A DNA stretch of 64,000 nucleotides from Virgibacillus ihumii (GCF_902726655.1 NZ_CACVAN010000001.1:2356001-2420000); one strand, 5' to 3'; shown: positions 40,473-50,220, counted from the stretch's first letter. Translations and numbers: made by a program. The notes: generated by a model not told the origin, from the sequence alone.

Positions 40473-42539
40473 ATGAAAAAATTTTTCCCGCAAAATAAAT
40501 TGCACTGGTTTCTATATATCATTGGCGGAATGGCCACGCTTGGCATTGCTGCGCTTGTGTCCGTTTATTTTATCAGCTTTTTGCTCGGACCGCCAAAACT
40601 GACAACCGATCAAAATACGATTTATTACGGCATCGAAAATGAAGTGATCGGTGAAGAAAGCGGCGTGGAAAACCGGTATTGGGTGGATCTGGAGGAAATA
40701 TCGCCATACGTCGTTAATGCAACGCTGGCGATTGAGGATCAGCATTTTTATGAACATAATGGTTTTGACCTGAAACGGATTGCCGGAGCCGCCCTGGCTG
40801 ATTTAAAAAGCATGTCCCTGGAGGAAGGTGCGAGCACATTAACCCAGCAATACGCCAGAAATCTTTTTTTATCCCATGAAAAAACATGGACCCGTAAAAT
40901 CAAAGAAGCTTTCTATACGGTCCGCATTGAAATGTACTACTCGAAAAATGAAATACTCGAGGGATATCTGAACACGATTTACTATGGCCACGGTGCGTAT
41001 GGTATTGAAGCTGCCAGCAGGTTTTTTTTCGATAAACCGGCAAGCGACCTGACATTGGCCGAGGCTGCAATGCTTGCGGCAATTCCAAAGGGTCCGTCCT
41101 ATTATTCCCCGTTAAATGACCGGGAGAATGCAGAAGAACGCCAAAAGCAAATTTTGGCAACGATGCAGAAAAATGGCATGATTACCGAACAGCAATATTA
41201 TCTTGCCTCACACGCAAACCTGGCTTTTTCCGGAAAAGATGAACAAGAAAATCCTGCTGCCGCTCCTTATTTTCAGGATACGGTCTTACTGGAAGCTGCA
41301 AATGTTCTTGACCTTAGCACGGAATCCATCCGGTCCGGCGGGTATAAAATTTTTACGACACTGGACAAATCGCTGCAAAAAAAGCTGGAAAAAAACGCTG
41401 CTGCTGTCATTGACGATTCAAGTGAAATCCAGGTTGGTGCCGTGGCAATGGATCCGGACACAGGCGGCATCCGTGCATTGCTCGGGGGCAAAAACTATCA
41501 GGAAAGCCAGTTTAACCGTGCTGTACGTGCCAAACGTATGCCGGGGTCAACCTTCAAGCCTTTTTTATACTATGCTGCACTGCGAAACGGCTACACACCA
41601 AGTACGATGCTGGTGAGCAAACCGACCGCGTTTAAGCTGGAAGATGGTGAAGTGTACCAGCCAAGCAATTTTAATGGCTACTATGCAAACAGACCGATAT
41701 CACTTGCACAGGCGCTGGCACTGTCTGATAATATTTATGCAGTTAAAACAAACCTTTACCTTGGTGCCGAAAAATTAATTGATACCGCACATAAATTCGG
41801 TATCAACGGTAAACTTCCGGCAGTGCCTTCCCTTGCACTCGGAACTGCATCGGTCACGGTCGAGAACATGGTGACCGGTTATGGGATGCTTGCTAATGGC
41901 GGCAATAAGATCGAAGGACATACCATCCAAAAGATTGTTAACCGCCGTGGTAAAGTGGTATTTGAACGCGAAGATCCGGCCGGCGAGCAGATACTGGATG
42001 AGCAGACCACCTTCGTTTTGACCCAACTATTGACCGGAATCTTTGATCATGCCCTGGATGGTTATATGTCAGTGACCGGGTCATCCATCGCGGATGAATT
42101 AAACCGAACCTATGCCGCCAAATCCGGTACGACCAATTCAGACAGCTGGATGATCGGCTACAGCCCGTCACTGGTAATGGGCGTGTGGACAGGCTATGAC
42201 AATAACAATCAAATTGTGAAATCAGAGGAATTAACCTATGCGAAGAACATTTGGGCAGGGTTTATGACAGCTGCGCACCAGGACATTCCCGCGGAAGGAT
42301 TCGCTGCCCCGGACGGTGTGGTTGGCATAATGATTGACCCGGTCACCGGTAAACGGGCAACACCATACTGTGAAACAGGCCGCGTTATGTATTTTGAAAA
42401 AGGCACCGCACCAAAGACTCATTGTACAAAACATATGCCGGAAGATGGCGGAGATATTGAGCCGGATTCCGACCAGGAAGTTCGTGACGAGGAGAAAGGC
42501 ATTTTTGAAAAATTGTTTGATGTATTGTTTTCGGCTTGA
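40473..42539 (+). CDS. pbpG: Class A penicillin-binding protein (PbpG/YwhE type)
   Basis: A bifunctional peptidoglycan synthase. The 688-residue protein has a short cytoplasmic tail, one membrane anchor (about 11-37), a GT51 glycosyltransferase domain with catalytic E88 in AIEDQHFYEH, and a transpeptidase domain with S359-TFK (PGSTFKPF), SDN (418-420) and KSGT (550-553). B. subtilis pbpG at this locus is made in the forespore; the same role is inferred. It is divergent from ywiB. The C-terminus is acidic. Confidence 0.93.
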   Translation: MKKFFPQNKLHWFLYIIGGMATLGIAALVSVYFISFLLGPPKLTTDQNTIYYGIENEVIGEESGVENRYWVDLEEISPYVVNATLAIEDQHFYEHNGFDLKRIAGAALADLKSMSLEEGASTLTQQYARNLFLSHEKTWTRKIKEAFYTVRIEMYYSKNEILEGYLNTIYYGHGAYGIEAASRFFFDKPASDLTLAEAAMLAAIPKGPSYYSPLNDRENAEERQKQILATMQKNGMITEQQYYLASHANLAFSGKDEQENPAAAPYFQDTVLLEAANVLDLSTESIRSGGYKIFTTLDKSLQKKLEKNAAAVIDDSSEIQVGAVAMDPDTGGIRALLGGKNYQESQFNRAVRAKRMPGSTFKPFLYYAALRNGYTPSTMLVSKPTAFKLEDGEVYQPSNFNGYYANRPISLAQALALSDNIYAVKTNLYLGAEKLIDTAHKFGINGKLPAVPSLALGTASVTVENMVTGYGMLANGGNKIEGHTIQKIVNRRGKVVFEREDPAGEQILDEQTTFVLTQLLTGIFDHALDGYMSVTGSSIADELNRTYAAKSGTTNSDSWMIGYSPSLVMGVWTGYDNNNQIVKSEELTYAKNIWAGFMTAAHQDIPAEGFAAPDGVVGIMIDPVTGKRATPYCETGRVMYFEKGTAPKTHCTKHMPEDGGDIEPDSDQEVRDEEKGIFEKLFDVLFSA

Positions 42540-42595
42540 GATCGATGATTTGCTTTCAGCTTCGTAGGGAGCTTCCCTCGATTTAAATGCAACAA

Positions 42596-42658
42596 TTACT
42601 AGGACAAAAAAGAAGCCGACTCCAATTAAGCGAGTCAGCCTCTTTTTTGTCCTAGTAA
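42596..42658. terminator. Long bidirectional terminator after pbpG
   Basis: TTACTAGGACAAAAAAGA… pairs with its complement over about 27 bp with two G-U positions and a 9-base loop. It lies between convergent pbpG and ywhD. The inner AGAGGCTGAC-like part resembles the element at 38000. Confidence 0.85.
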
Positions 42659-42753
42659 TACATGTGTTAGCCCATGTATACATATTTTACAAATTTCCGG
42701 TTGAAAGTACAACATTTTAAATTATTGTTCATAATTCAGTCACAAAATGTTCA

Positions 42754-43278
42754 CTATTCCGGAAGCGTATTTTTTAGCTCATCTCTAGAGTTGTTCCAAT
42801 AGTCCCCGCCTTCAAAATCAGCAAGGAAGTCTTTTAATAGTTGTTTGGAATGGTCATCCATATGTTCAACCATCACCTTGCCTTTCAGAGACTTATCCAT
42901 GTGTGTCACATGTTCTGGCATTGATTTATAGGCACGCTTAATCGAGCGGTCGACACGAATCTCACTTCCGCACACCCCGGAAAAATAAGGACCATTTTCA
43001 CTTTTTTCCACCGTGACCCAGACAATCCAATATAATTTACCGTTTGGCACTTCATCTTTGTTCGGCAAAAATTTAACTCGGCGCTCCACTTCACTTCGGG
43101 CGTGCATCGCACCCATGTCGACAAATGCCCGGTCTTCATTTGGATCAATAATGACCGGTGACATATTTTCCAGGCTGATGGCACCAATGCCATAGCCGCC
43201 ATGGCCATCAGTGGAATCATCCTTTAGTATTGTAAACTGATTGGTTTTCTTTTTATCAGAAGATTGATCTGAACTCAT
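42754..43278 (-). CDS. ywhD: YwhD family protein
   Basis: The 174-residue soluble protein belongs to the uncharacterised YwhD family. Visible conserved parts are GGYGIGAISLENMSPVIID, then FVDMGAMHARSEVERRVKF and a C-terminal WNNSRDELK. Function is unknown. GAAGGAGG precedes the ATG. It is convergent with pbpG and precedes ywgA only in coordinate order; in transcription it follows ywgA by 100 bp. Confidence 0.88.
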   Translation of the reverse strand: MSSDQSSDKKKTNQFTILKDDSTDGHGGYGIGAISLENMSPVIIDPNEDRAFVDMGAMHARSEVERRVKFLPNKDEVPNGKLYWIVWVTVEKSENGPYFSGVCGSEIRVDRSIKRAYKSMPEHVTHMDKSLKGKVMVEHMDDHSKQLLKDFLADFEGGDYWNNSRDELKNTLPE

Positions 43279-43362
43279 TACCTGGACCCTCCTTCAAGCT
43301 TTAGCTCAATTGTAGCATAGGTTAACAGATCATTTCACATATGAGCGTTCTTCATTATTTCA

Positions 43363-43393
43363 GAAAAAAAGCCCGCCATCATGAAGGCGGGTT
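43363..43393 (-). terminator. Terminator of ywgA
   Basis: GCCCGCC/GGCGGGT form a stem with an 8-base loop followed by seven T on the minus strand. It overlaps the ywgA stop. Confidence 0.85.
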
Positions 43394-43888
43394 CTCACGT
43401 AATGATGTAATAAACAGCTGTGCATCGTTGATTTCCTCATCCGTATACTTTTGTTTCGGCTTGACAGTATGTATTTTTTCAATCAATTGAACGTGCGGTA
43501 AGTCATTAAAAAAGAGCATGGTCGAAACCAGTTCCAGAAAACGGGAACTTTTTTCCTTCAGGAGCACTACTTGTCTTGCCATATCAGGCATATCCATCAT
43601 AAATTGATTTAAAAAAGCCTTTCCGTCATCTGTAATCGTATAATTATATTGAAAATAATTGCTCCGATCCTCTTTCTCCTCGGCGATAAACCCGAGATTA
43701 CACAGCTCTTCCACACGAAGTGACAACTCCTCGGAGTAAGGACCGTAAAAATGAAATTGATATTTTTCCTCAAATGGCACATGACACTGCTGTAAAATAT
43801 AAATCATTTTCTGCATCTTTTTCCGTCCGCTAATGTCTTGTGCCACTGAAAAAAATTGCATTAATTTTGCATGATTCGTCATCATCAT
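43379..43888 (-). CDS. ywgA: YwgA family protein
   Basis: The 169-residue protein matches the YwgA family, of unknown function. It has a likely winged-helix core (KKMQKMIYILQQCHVPFEEKY, YGPYSEELSLRVEEL). The first of three consecutive ATGs is used because GGAGG lies eight bases upstream. It follows ywfO by 101 bp; the gap holds a perfect small inverted repeat AATCAGTG/CACTGATT (43919-43942). Confidence 0.87.
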   Translation of the reverse strand: MMMTNHAKLMQFFSVAQDISGRKKMQKMIYILQQCHVPFEEKYQFHFYGPYSEELSLRVEELCNLGFIAEEKEDRSNYFQYNYTITDDGKAFLNQFMMDMPDMARQVVLLKEKSSRFLELVSTMLFFNDLPHVQLIEKIHTVKPKQKYTDEEINDAQLFITSLRENPPS

Positions 43889-43989
43889 TTCGCATTCCTC
43901 CGTATAAAAGTGAAACTTCAATCAGTGTGGTGTTTCACTGATTGTTAGTTGAACATATCGGACATAGGGACCCTGCTTCAATGCAAGGT

Positions 43990-45297
43990 TCACTGCCGGC
44001 TGACGGGCGATAACAACTCCCGAATTCTACTTTTAACAGGACTGTCCTCCTTCAGGCTTTCCAGCATATCCTTGGGAAAATAGAGTTTATGATCTGTCCG
44101 TTTTTTTCCGGAAATGGATTCAACAATATCCGAATGACGCGACAGCTCCTTTAACCCGCCATCCGGCATCAGCAAGTGGATCGGCAGGCGTTCTTCCTCT
44201 TCGCCGGGACGGTAAAAGTCATACGGCAAATCAGAAGATGAATCCACGACCAGGTAGTATTCCGGGTCAATTCCCGCCTCCTGAAACAGCCGGTACAGTT
44301 CCATCCATTCGTTCATCTGCTGATTCGGATTGAATTCGATATACTTAAACAAGCGCCGGTTCACAAACCGCTCGCACAAATCCCGCAAAATATCGTCATC
44401 TTCTTCCTGCCATAACTGAAAATAATAGGAAACGATTGATTCATCCAGCTTCAAATAATCACTTAAATCCACCTGTTCTTTAAAAAACGAAATAAAATGA
44501 ATCGGCTTCAATTTAAACGTGTAATTTTGTTCAAAAAGGTATTTGGCACGGTGCAGGATTTTCGACAAAATCACTTCCGCACTTCTGGTCACCGGATGAA
44601 AATAAACCTGCCAATACATCTGATAGCGACTCATAATATAATCTTCCACCGCATGCATACCGCTCGACTTAATGACGACCTGATCCTCAATCGGCCGCAT
44701 CACACGAAGAATCCGCTCCATATCAAAATGACCATAACTGACTCCAGTAAAATAGGCATCCCGCTGCAAATAATCCATCCGATCGGCATCAATCTGACTG
44801 GAAATCAAGCTGACAACCAATTTGTCTTCATATGTTTTATTAATAACATCGGCAACTTTTTTAGAAAATCCGGGGGATACGCGTTCCAATATTCGATTTA
44901 TTTCCGTGTCACCGGCAATAATCTGTTTGGTAAAATACTCATGATCCAGCTTGAACACTTTTTCAAACGAATGTGAAAATGGACCATGGCCGAGATCATG
45001 CAGAAGCGCCGCACACAAACACAGCAACCGTTCATCCGGATTCCAATGCGGACGCCCCTGGAAATTATACAGAATGCGCCGGACAATTTCATATACACCC
45101 AGCGAATGGTTGAACCGGCTGTGCTCAGCACCGTGAAACGTCAAATAGGTAGTGCCAAGCTGCTTGATCCGCCGCAGCCGCTGAAATTCAGGTGCCGCAA
45201 TCAGGTCCCAGATCACCCGATCCTGCACGTGAACATAGCGGTGCACAGGGTCTTTAAACACTTTTTCCTCGTTTAATTGTTCGTCTTTATACGCCAT
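43990..45297 (-). CDS. ywfO: HD-domain phosphohydrolase (dGTPase-like, YwfO)
   Basis: A SAMHD1-like HD-domain protein; the B. subtilis relative hydrolyses nucleoside triphosphates. The 435-residue protein has metal ligands H64 (HSRFNHSLG), H100-D101 (LLHDLGHGPFSHS) and a distal Asp in QIDADRMDYLQRD. The start MAYKDEQ is chosen by family length (B. subtilis about 433); the 40 upstream codons are outside the gene. The ribosome binding site is weak (GGTTG). Confidence 0.92.
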   Translation of the reverse strand: MAYKDEQLNEEKVFKDPVHRYVHVQDRVIWDLIAAPEFQRLRRIKQLGTTYLTFHGAEHSRFNHSLGVYEIVRRILYNFQGRPHWNPDERLLCLCAALLHDLGHGPFSHSFEKVFKLDHEYFTKQIIAGDTEINRILERVSPGFSKKVADVINKTYEDKLVVSLISSQIDADRMDYLQRDAYFTGVSYGHFDMERILRVMRPIEDQVVIKSSGMHAVEDYIMSRYQMYWQVYFHPVTRSAEVILSKILHRAKYLFEQNYTFKLKPIHFISFFKEQVDLSDYLKLDESIVSYYFQLWQEEDDDILRDLCERFVNRRLFKYIEFNPNQQMNEWMELYRLFQEAGIDPEYYLVVDSSSDLPYDFYRPGEEEERLPIHLLMPDGGLKELSRHSDIVESISGKKRTDHKLYFPKDMLESLKEDSPVKSRIRELLSPVSRQ

Positions 45298-45307
45298 TTT
45301 TACAACC

Positions 45308-45377
45308 CGTTTCTTTTCGACAACTTTTATTATATTATATAATAGATGTTTAAACATAAAAAGAGTCAATCTTGACA
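45308..45377. promoter_or_regulatory. Overlapping divergent promoters of ywfO and lipL
   Basis: On plus, TTCGAC is followed after 16 bp by TATAAT (near 45317-45345), directed to lipL. On minus, TTGACT (about 45370) faces TATTAT after 19 bp, directed to ywfO. The two overlap in an AT-rich stretch. Confidence 0.45.
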
Positions 45378-45394
45378 TGCAAAAGGAGAAAATT

Positions 45395-46243
45395 ATGAAA
45401 AACTGGCGAGACCTCATCGGGAATGCAACGATTCGTTACCTTGATCATTCCGGAAAAGAATCTTTTCAACATAAAGCATACACCGCACTGACCTCATTTG
45501 CGGTTGATGATGTGCTGGCACTGTTTGTCGGCGGACGGACTACGCCGGCAGTAAGACTGTGGGTGCATCCGGATACGGTTGTGCTGGGCATTCCCGATGC
45601 TCGCGTTCCATTTATTGATGAAGGAGTGCGACTGCTTGCCGATCGAGGCTACCACGTAGTCGTCCGTAATTCCGGCGGTCTCGCTGTCGCCTTGGATGCC
45701 GGCGTGCTGAATATCTCACTGGTCCTGCCTGATGTGAAACATATTTCTATCTATGATTGCTATGAAGCAATGGTCGGCTTTGTCCAGTATATGCTGCGGG
45801 ATGTAACCGATGGAATTGAAGCATATGAAATTGTCGGTTCCTATTGTCCGGGAGACTATGATCTAAGCATTGGCGGCCGCAAATTTGCGGGTATTTCGCA
45901 GCGGCGTGTGAAGGACGGCGCTGCCATTCAAATTTACTTGGATGTGGAAGGAAAAGGGTTTGAACGGGCTGCGCTGATTCGGGATTTTTATGAGACAGGC
46001 CTGAAAGATACGGAAACAAACTTTGACTTTCCGGATGTTGACCCGTCTGTCATGGCATCATTATCCGAACTTCTCGGGGAACAGATCACCGTTGACGAAA
46101 TGAAGGAACGAGTTATTAGGACGCTGCAGGAAATAAGCGAAGAAGTCGTCTCGACAGATTTTTCCGATGCAGAGATTGAACAGTTTGAAAAGCGGTATGC
46201 ACAGATGGTCAAACGTAATGAAGGAATTGCGAAACTGCAATAA
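45395..46243 (+). CDS. lipL: Octanoyl-[GcvH]:protein N-octanoyltransferase
   Basis: It moves octanoyl groups from GcvH to E2 subunits in lipoate synthesis (YwfL in B. subtilis). The 282-residue protein is of the BPL/LplA fold with RNSGGLAVAL and the catalytic cysteine C151 in GSYCPGDYDLS. The ATG chosen has AAAGGAG upstream; six earlier in-frame codons include that site. It is convergent with pta. Confidence 0.93.
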   Translation: MKNWRDLIGNATIRYLDHSGKESFQHKAYTALTSFAVDDVLALFVGGRTTPAVRLWVHPDTVVLGIPDARVPFIDEGVRLLADRGYHVVVRNSGGLAVALDAGVLNISLVLPDVKHISIYDCYEAMVGFVQYMLRDVTDGIEAYEIVGSYCPGDYDLSIGGRKFAGISQRRVKDGAAIQIYLDVEGKGFERAALIRDFYETGLKDTETNFDFPDVDPSVMASLSELLGEQITVDEMKERVIRTLQEISEEVVSTDFSDAEIEQFEKRYAQMVKRNEGIAKLQ

Positions 46244-46275
46244 GTTCGGCACATTTTTGAAAAATTAACAACGCA

Positions 46276-46308
46276 CAAAAAGCTTGCAGCCGAAACCGCA
46301 AGCTTTTT
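46276..46308. terminator. Bidirectional terminator between lipL and pta
   Basis: A perfect stem AAAAAGCTTGC/GCAAGCTTTTT with a 10-base loop serves both convergent genes. Confidence 0.9.
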
Positions 46309-47284
46309 AAGATCCCCCTGCCTGGACGGCTGTTATGATCGCAAGTTTATACACATCATCGGCAGTGCATCCGCGCGACAGGTCGTTCACCGGTTTGTTC
46401 AGGCCCTGCAGAATCGGCCCGACTGCATCGAATTTTCCGAGCCGCTGGGCAATTTTGTAACCGATATTGCCAGCCTCAAGACTTGGGAAAATAAATACAT
46501 TCGCATTTCCCTCGAGTACAGAGCCGGGGGCTTTTTTCGCTGCCACTTCCGGAACAAATGCGGCGTCAAACTGGAACTCCCCGTCAATTAGAAGATCGGG
46601 ATTCTTTTCCCGGGCCGCTGACAAAGCTTCCGTAACTTTCTCCGTTTCCGGCGATGTTGCCGATCCTTTTGTGGAAAAACTGAGCATCGCCACACGCGGA
46701 TCAATACCGAATAATGCCGCTGTGTTGGCACTCTCAACCGCAATTTCAGCAAGATCCTGACTATCCGGGTTGATGTTAATTGCACAGTCAGCGAACACAT
46801 ATTTTTCATCATTGCGGACCATGACGAATACACCGGATGTTTTTTTTATGCCTTCTTTCGTTTTAATAATCTGAAGTGCGGGGCGAACCGTGTCTGCAGT
46901 TGAATGAACGGCTCCACTGACAAGGCCGTCTGCCTGATTCATATGGACAAGCATTGTTCCGAAATAATTTTCATCCATAAGAATTTCCCGGGCTTCCTGG
47001 TCAGATACCTTGCCTTTACGGCGTTCAACAAAAGTCTCAACCATTAAATCAAACTCGGCAAATGAAGTTGGATCCATTAACTTGCACGCACTGATATCCA
47101 CACCGGCTTCCTCTGCTTTCTTCCTCATTCTGTCTTTATCCCCCAGCAATACAGGAGTCAGCACACCGGCAGCACCCAGCTGGCTCGCGGCGGTCAACAC
47201 CCGCTCATCCGTGCCTTCCGGAAAAACAATAGATTTATTTACAGCATCTAATTTACCACTCAGCTGATCAAAAAGACCGCTCAT
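46307..47284 (-). CDS. pta: Phosphate acetyltransferase
   Basis: It interconverts acetyl-CoA and acetyl phosphate in overflow metabolism. The 325-residue protein is the short, single-domain Pta with SGAVHSTADTVRPALQ, the substrate-site FADCAININPD and the C-terminal GPILQGLNKPVNDLSRG. GAGAGGGG precedes the ATG. It is divergent from hemQ, the same pairing as ywfI-pta in B. subtilis. No convincing cre site was found in the 199-bp gap. Confidence 0.96.
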   Translation of the reverse strand: MSGLFDQLSGKLDAVNKSIVFPEGTDERVLTAASQLGAAGVLTPVLLGDKDRMRKKAEEAGVDISACKLMDPTSFAEFDLMVETFVERRKGKVSDQEAREILMDENYFGTMLVHMNQADGLVSGAVHSTADTVRPALQIIKTKEGIKKTSGVFVMVRNDEKYVFADCAININPDSQDLAEIAVESANTAALFGIDPRVAMLSFSTKGSATSPETEKVTEALSAAREKNPDLLIDGEFQFDAAFVPEVAAKKAPGSVLEGNANVFIFPSLEAGNIGYKIAQRLGKFDAVGPILQGLNKPVNDLSRGCTADDVYKLAIITAVQAGGS

Positions 47285-47483
47285 TATAAAACCCCTCTCA
47301 AACTCAAATTACTGCTAACTTCAATGATAATCGATAGCTCCATTCATATAAAGAAACTCAACCTGAAATTCTGCACAGTTTTGACAGAACATTGACGAAA
47401 CGTGTCTTCCATGATTATTGTTCCCTGATTATGATATAGTAAAAACATGCGATAATTTTTTCTAATTGAAGGAGAGATATTGA

Positions 47484-48224
47484 ATGGCAGCTGAAGCAGT
47501 TGAAACAATGGATGGCTGGTATTGCCTGCATGATCTCAGGACCATCGACTGGATCTCATGGAAAATGCTATCGAACGAGGAGCGCCAGTCCGCGGTTAAT
47601 GAATTGAAAGACCTGCTGATTAAATGGGAAGCAGTTGAGGCAGATGAAAATGGCAGTCATGTTCTCTATAAAGTAGTTGGACAGAAGGCAGATTTAATGT
47701 TTATGTTCCTGCGTCCGACGATGAATGAATTAACAGACATTGAAACGGAATTTAATAAATCAAAATTTGCGGAGTTTCTGAAACCTTCATATTCATATGT
47801 GTCGGTTGTCGAACTTTCCAAATACGGACCACAGCGCCCGGCGGATGATCCGCGGACACTTGAACGTCTGCACCCTATCCTGCCAAAGTGGGAGCATATG
47901 TGTTTCTACCCGATGGACAAGCGCCGTCAGGGTGAAGAAAATTGGTATTCGCTTGATTTTAAAGAACGTGCGAAACTGCTGTACGAGCACAGTAAAACAG
48001 GCCGGAAATACGCAGGCGAAGTAAAGCAGGTTATTACAGGATCATTTGGCTTTGATGACTGGGAATGGGGCGTAACCCTGTTCGCCCATGATGTTTTACA
48101 GCTTAAGAAAATCGTTTATGAAATGCGTTTTGACGAAGTAAGTGCCAAGTACGGTGAGTTCGGTAAATTTTTCGTCGGCAACCAACTGTTAAAAGACGAT
48201 ATTGACCAATATTTGAGCGTGTAG
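47484..48224 (+). CDS. hemQ: Coproheme decarboxylase
   Basis: The last step of the coproporphyrin-dependent haem pathway of Gram-positive bacteria, formerly described as chlorite-dismutase-like (YwfI). The 246-residue protein has the catalytic tyrosine Y142 in [10 protein letters not shown] and the proximal histidine H169 in [21 protein letters not shown] precedes the ATG. Confidence 0.95.
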   Translation: MAAEAVETMDGWYCLHDLRTIDWISWKMLSNEERQSAVNELKDLLIKWEAVEADENGSHVLYKVVGQKADLMFMFLRPTMNELTDIETEFNKSKFAEFLKPSYSYVSVVELSKYGPQRPADDPRTLERLHPILPKWEHMCFYPMDKRRQGEENWYSLDFKERAKLLYEHSKTGRKYAGEVKQVITGSFGFDDWEWGVTLFAHDVLQLKKIVYEMRFDEVSAKYGEFGKFFVGNQLLKDDIDQYLSV

Positions 48225-48228
48225 ATCA

Positions 48229-48261
48229 CCCCCCCACAGCTTCGGCTTGGGGGATTTTTTG
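48229..48261 (+). terminator. Terminator of hemQ
   Basis: CCCCCCACAGC-TTCG-GCTTGGGGG makes a stem capped by a TTCG tetraloop and is followed by ATTTTTTG. Confidence 0.8.
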
Positions 48262-48423
48262 TTACAGCTCATTAAGACCGGACTTATACAAACACGCAAA
48301 GTGCCGTATAACACTTCTACCTCTTCCTCTAAAATAAAATTCGACAAAATTCAAGTGTCACCTAACAAATTAACATTTCCAAAATACAGGATATGCCGCT
48401 CAGCAACGGGGTTAAAAAACATT

Positions 48424-48451
48424 CATTATTCCCGCCTATTTTGCATACACA
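48424..48451 (+). promoter_or_regulatory. Candidate sigma-E promoter of cwlJ-gerQ
   Basis: CATTATT and CATACACA (48444-48451) lie 13 bp apart; the -10 matches the sigma-E consensus CATACAHT at seven of eight positions. The leader to cwlJ would be about 40 nt. B. subtilis cwlJ-gerQ is sigma-E dependent. Confidence 0.5.
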
Positions 48452-48499
48452 TATCTAGTAGCCTGACAGCATGAGCTGCAGAAACGGGGTGTGTTTGTT

Positions 48500-48922
48500 G
48501 TGGCTGTCATTAAAACTACGGAAAAAGGTGTACAATTGCTTGCCCGTTTAATGCGCGCAGAGGCAGTGGGTGACGGCAAACTTGGAATGCTTATGGTTGG
48601 AAACACCGGCGTTAATCGTGTGCTTTCCAACTGTTTGGACTTTACAGAACTGAGTACAATCAGAGATATGGTCTTTCAAAGTCCGGGAGGCTTTGAAGCA
48701 GTACAAAAAGGCTTTTTTTACCGGAGGGCACGTCAGCAGGATATCAGGCTTGCCCGTAAAGTAATTAATGGAAAACGATATCATCCGGCAACCAACTCAT
48801 TATGGTTTTTCAGACCATCCGGAGAATGTCCGGCCCAGTGGTACGGTCAGTGGAATGCCGGCAGATATAAGTCACATTGTTTCTATGATCCATTGGAATC
48901 TGAATGTCCGAGAGTCTATTAA
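48500..48922 (+). CDS. cwlJ: Spore cortex-lytic enzyme CwlJ
   Basis: A SleB-family cell-wall hydrolase in the spore coat that degrades cortex during germination, notably with Ca-dipicolinate. The 140-residue protein is one Hydrolase_2 domain: LMRAEAVGDGKLGMLMVGN near the start (catalytic Glu), GGFEAVQKG, and FRPSGECPAQWY near the end. The GTG start gives MAVIKTTEKG, matching B. subtilis CwlJ, with GGGGTG upstream. gerQ, required for its assembly, follows after 16 bp. Confidence 0.95.
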   Translation: MAVIKTTEKGVQLLARLMRAEAVGDGKLGMLMVGNTGVNRVLSNCLDFTELSTIRDMVFQSPGGFEAVQKGFFYRRARQQDIRLARKVINGKRYHPATNSLWFFRPSGECPAQWYGQWNAGRYKSHCFYDPLESECPRVY

Positions 48923-48938
48923 AATCAGGAGGTATTCG

Positions 48939-49379
48939 ATGAGTAATTTTGATCCAAACGGAAATTATCCTGGTAATAATCCATATCAGGCGTATTATCC
49001 GTACTATTATTATCCGCAGGCGGCACCGGCATATTACCCGGCCTATGACCCAAGACAAATGGATCCTTCGCAGATGCAGCAGGATCCTGCAACACCGGCA
49101 CCGGAAGCGGTCGAACCCATGCTGCCGACCGAACAGTCATACATTGAAAATATTTTGCGGTTGAATGAGGGGAAAGTTGCTACCGTCTATATGTCATTTG
49201 AAAATGATGCCGAGTGGAGCTCCAAAGTGTTCAGGGGGGTAGTTGAGGCTGCGGGGAGAGATCATATCATTCTGAGTGATCCCGAAACCGGACGGCGCTA
49301 TTTGCTGCTGATGATCTATCTGGATTATATAACGTTTGAGGGTGAAATTAATTACGCCTATCCATATGGGGATTCATGA
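48939..49379 (+). CDS. gerQ: Spore coat protein GerQ
   Basis: An inner coat protein needed for CwlJ localisation and cross-linked by transglutaminase Tgl in B. subtilis (YwdL). The 146-residue protein has a tyrosine- and proline-rich N-terminal half (YYPYYYYPQ, AYYPAYDP) and a conserved C-terminal domain (EQSYIENILRLNEGK to the end). The start follows AGGAGG by six bases. Longer in-frame extension upstream overlaps cwlJ and is not used. Confidence 0.94.
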   Translation: MSNFDPNGNYPGNNPYQAYYPYYYYPQAAPAYYPAYDPRQMDPSQMQQDPATPAPEAVEPMLPTEQSYIENILRLNEGKVATVYMSFENDAEWSSKVFRGVVEAAGRDHIILSDPETGRRYLLLMIYLDYITFEGEINYAYPYGDS

Positions 49380-49427
49380 AATATGGCCACATATCCATCA
49401 CGATAAGGGACAGTATCATCTTTACAA

Positions 49428-49582
49428 AACTTGGCATTCGCTAAAGGGATTCTTATGAAAGTGTTTTTTGCTTTCTTAGAAGCCCTTATGCTCTTGAGTG
49501 CAAGCTTTATGGCGAATGCCTTAGTTGCACTTATGCAGTAACTGCTTAGAAAAACTTGGCCTTTACCCAAGTTTTTCTAATG
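49428..49582. repeat. Hairpin-forming element, copy 2 (shared with 22363-22497)
   Basis: GGCATTCGC…GGCGAATGCC encloses a nested GGGATTCTTATGAAAG/CTTTCTTAGAAGCCC hairpin. TAGTTGCACTTATGCAGTAA (49522-49541) follows, then a perfect 14-bp hairpin TTAGAAAAACTTGG/CCAAGTTTTTCTAA (49546-49580). It lies between gerQ and the next gene and probably includes the gerQ terminator. Confidence 0.65.
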
Positions 49583-49605
49583 TCCCAACAAAAGGAGAAT
49601 TACAT

Positions 49606-49857
49606 ATGCGACATCCATATGAAAAGTTTATCCGACTGGAACTGTTAACACTTGCAGCCGCAATGATTATTGGACTGATTGCAATCTTCCAGGGATATTT
49701 GCTGATTATTTTCTTATGTATCTTTCTCCTGGCAGTCAGTTTAGTCTTCGAAGGATTAATCGCCATGAACACGTTTCATACAACGGCAGGATTAAAACAG
49801 TTCGCAAAAGCTGCCATGCTGCTGCTTTTAACGATTGTCCTGTTCTTCCAGTTATAA
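49606..49857 (+). CDS. Small membrane protein of unknown function
   Basis: The 83-residue protein has about three hydrophobic helices (about 13-30, 33-50, 66-83) and a short charged N-terminus (MRHPYEKFIRLE). I do not recognise a family. The start has AAAGGAGA upstream; an earlier in-frame start would run through a terminator hairpin and is rejected. Its last six bases overlap the convergent ywdK stop. Confidence 0.75.
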   Translation: MRHPYEKFIRLELLTLAAAMIIGLIAIFQGYLLIIFLCIFLLAVSLVFEGLIAMNTFHTTAGLKQFAKAAMLLLLTIVLFFQL

Positions 49858-50220
49858 ATGTTTAATAACGGCATAGCCAAGCAATACCCAACCGGCCAGA
49901 AACGCCACACCGCCAATCGGCGTAATCATCGCAAACAACTTCAGTCCGGAAAGCGAATAAATGTACAGACTGCCGGAAAAAAGAATAATCCCGACAAAGA
50001 ACATCCAGCCGGCCCAGGTCATTCCACCACTTTGCAGTTTAGCGCAGAGCAGTCCGGTTACAAGCAATGCCATTGTATGGAACATCTGATACGTTACCGC
50101 TTTGTCCCAAATACCGAGCATCTTTTCCGACAGTTTCCCTTCCAATCCATGTGCCCCAAAGGCGCCTAATGCCACTGCTAAAAATCCATTTATTACACCT
50201 AACAGTAGAAATAATTTCAT
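49852..50220 (-). CDS. ywdK: DUF423 family membrane protein YwdK
   Basis: The 122-residue protein has four predicted helices and the DUF423 signature GAFGAHGLEGKLSEK near the start, with YQMFHTMALL and SGSLYIYSLSG later. Function is unknown. GGAAGGAG precedes the ATG. ywdI is 27 bp upstream on the same strand, and the two are likely co-transcribed. Confidence 0.9.
   Translation of the reverse strand: MKLFLLLGVINGFLAVALGAFGAHGLEGKLSEKMLGIWDKAVTYQMFHTMALLVTGLLCAKLQSGGMTWAGWMFFVGIILFSGSLYIYSLSGLKLFAMITPIGGVAFLAGWVLLGYAVIKHL

Noticed and set aside
47285..47483. CcpA cre site before pta
   Set aside because: No match to the consensus with fewer than three mismatches was found.
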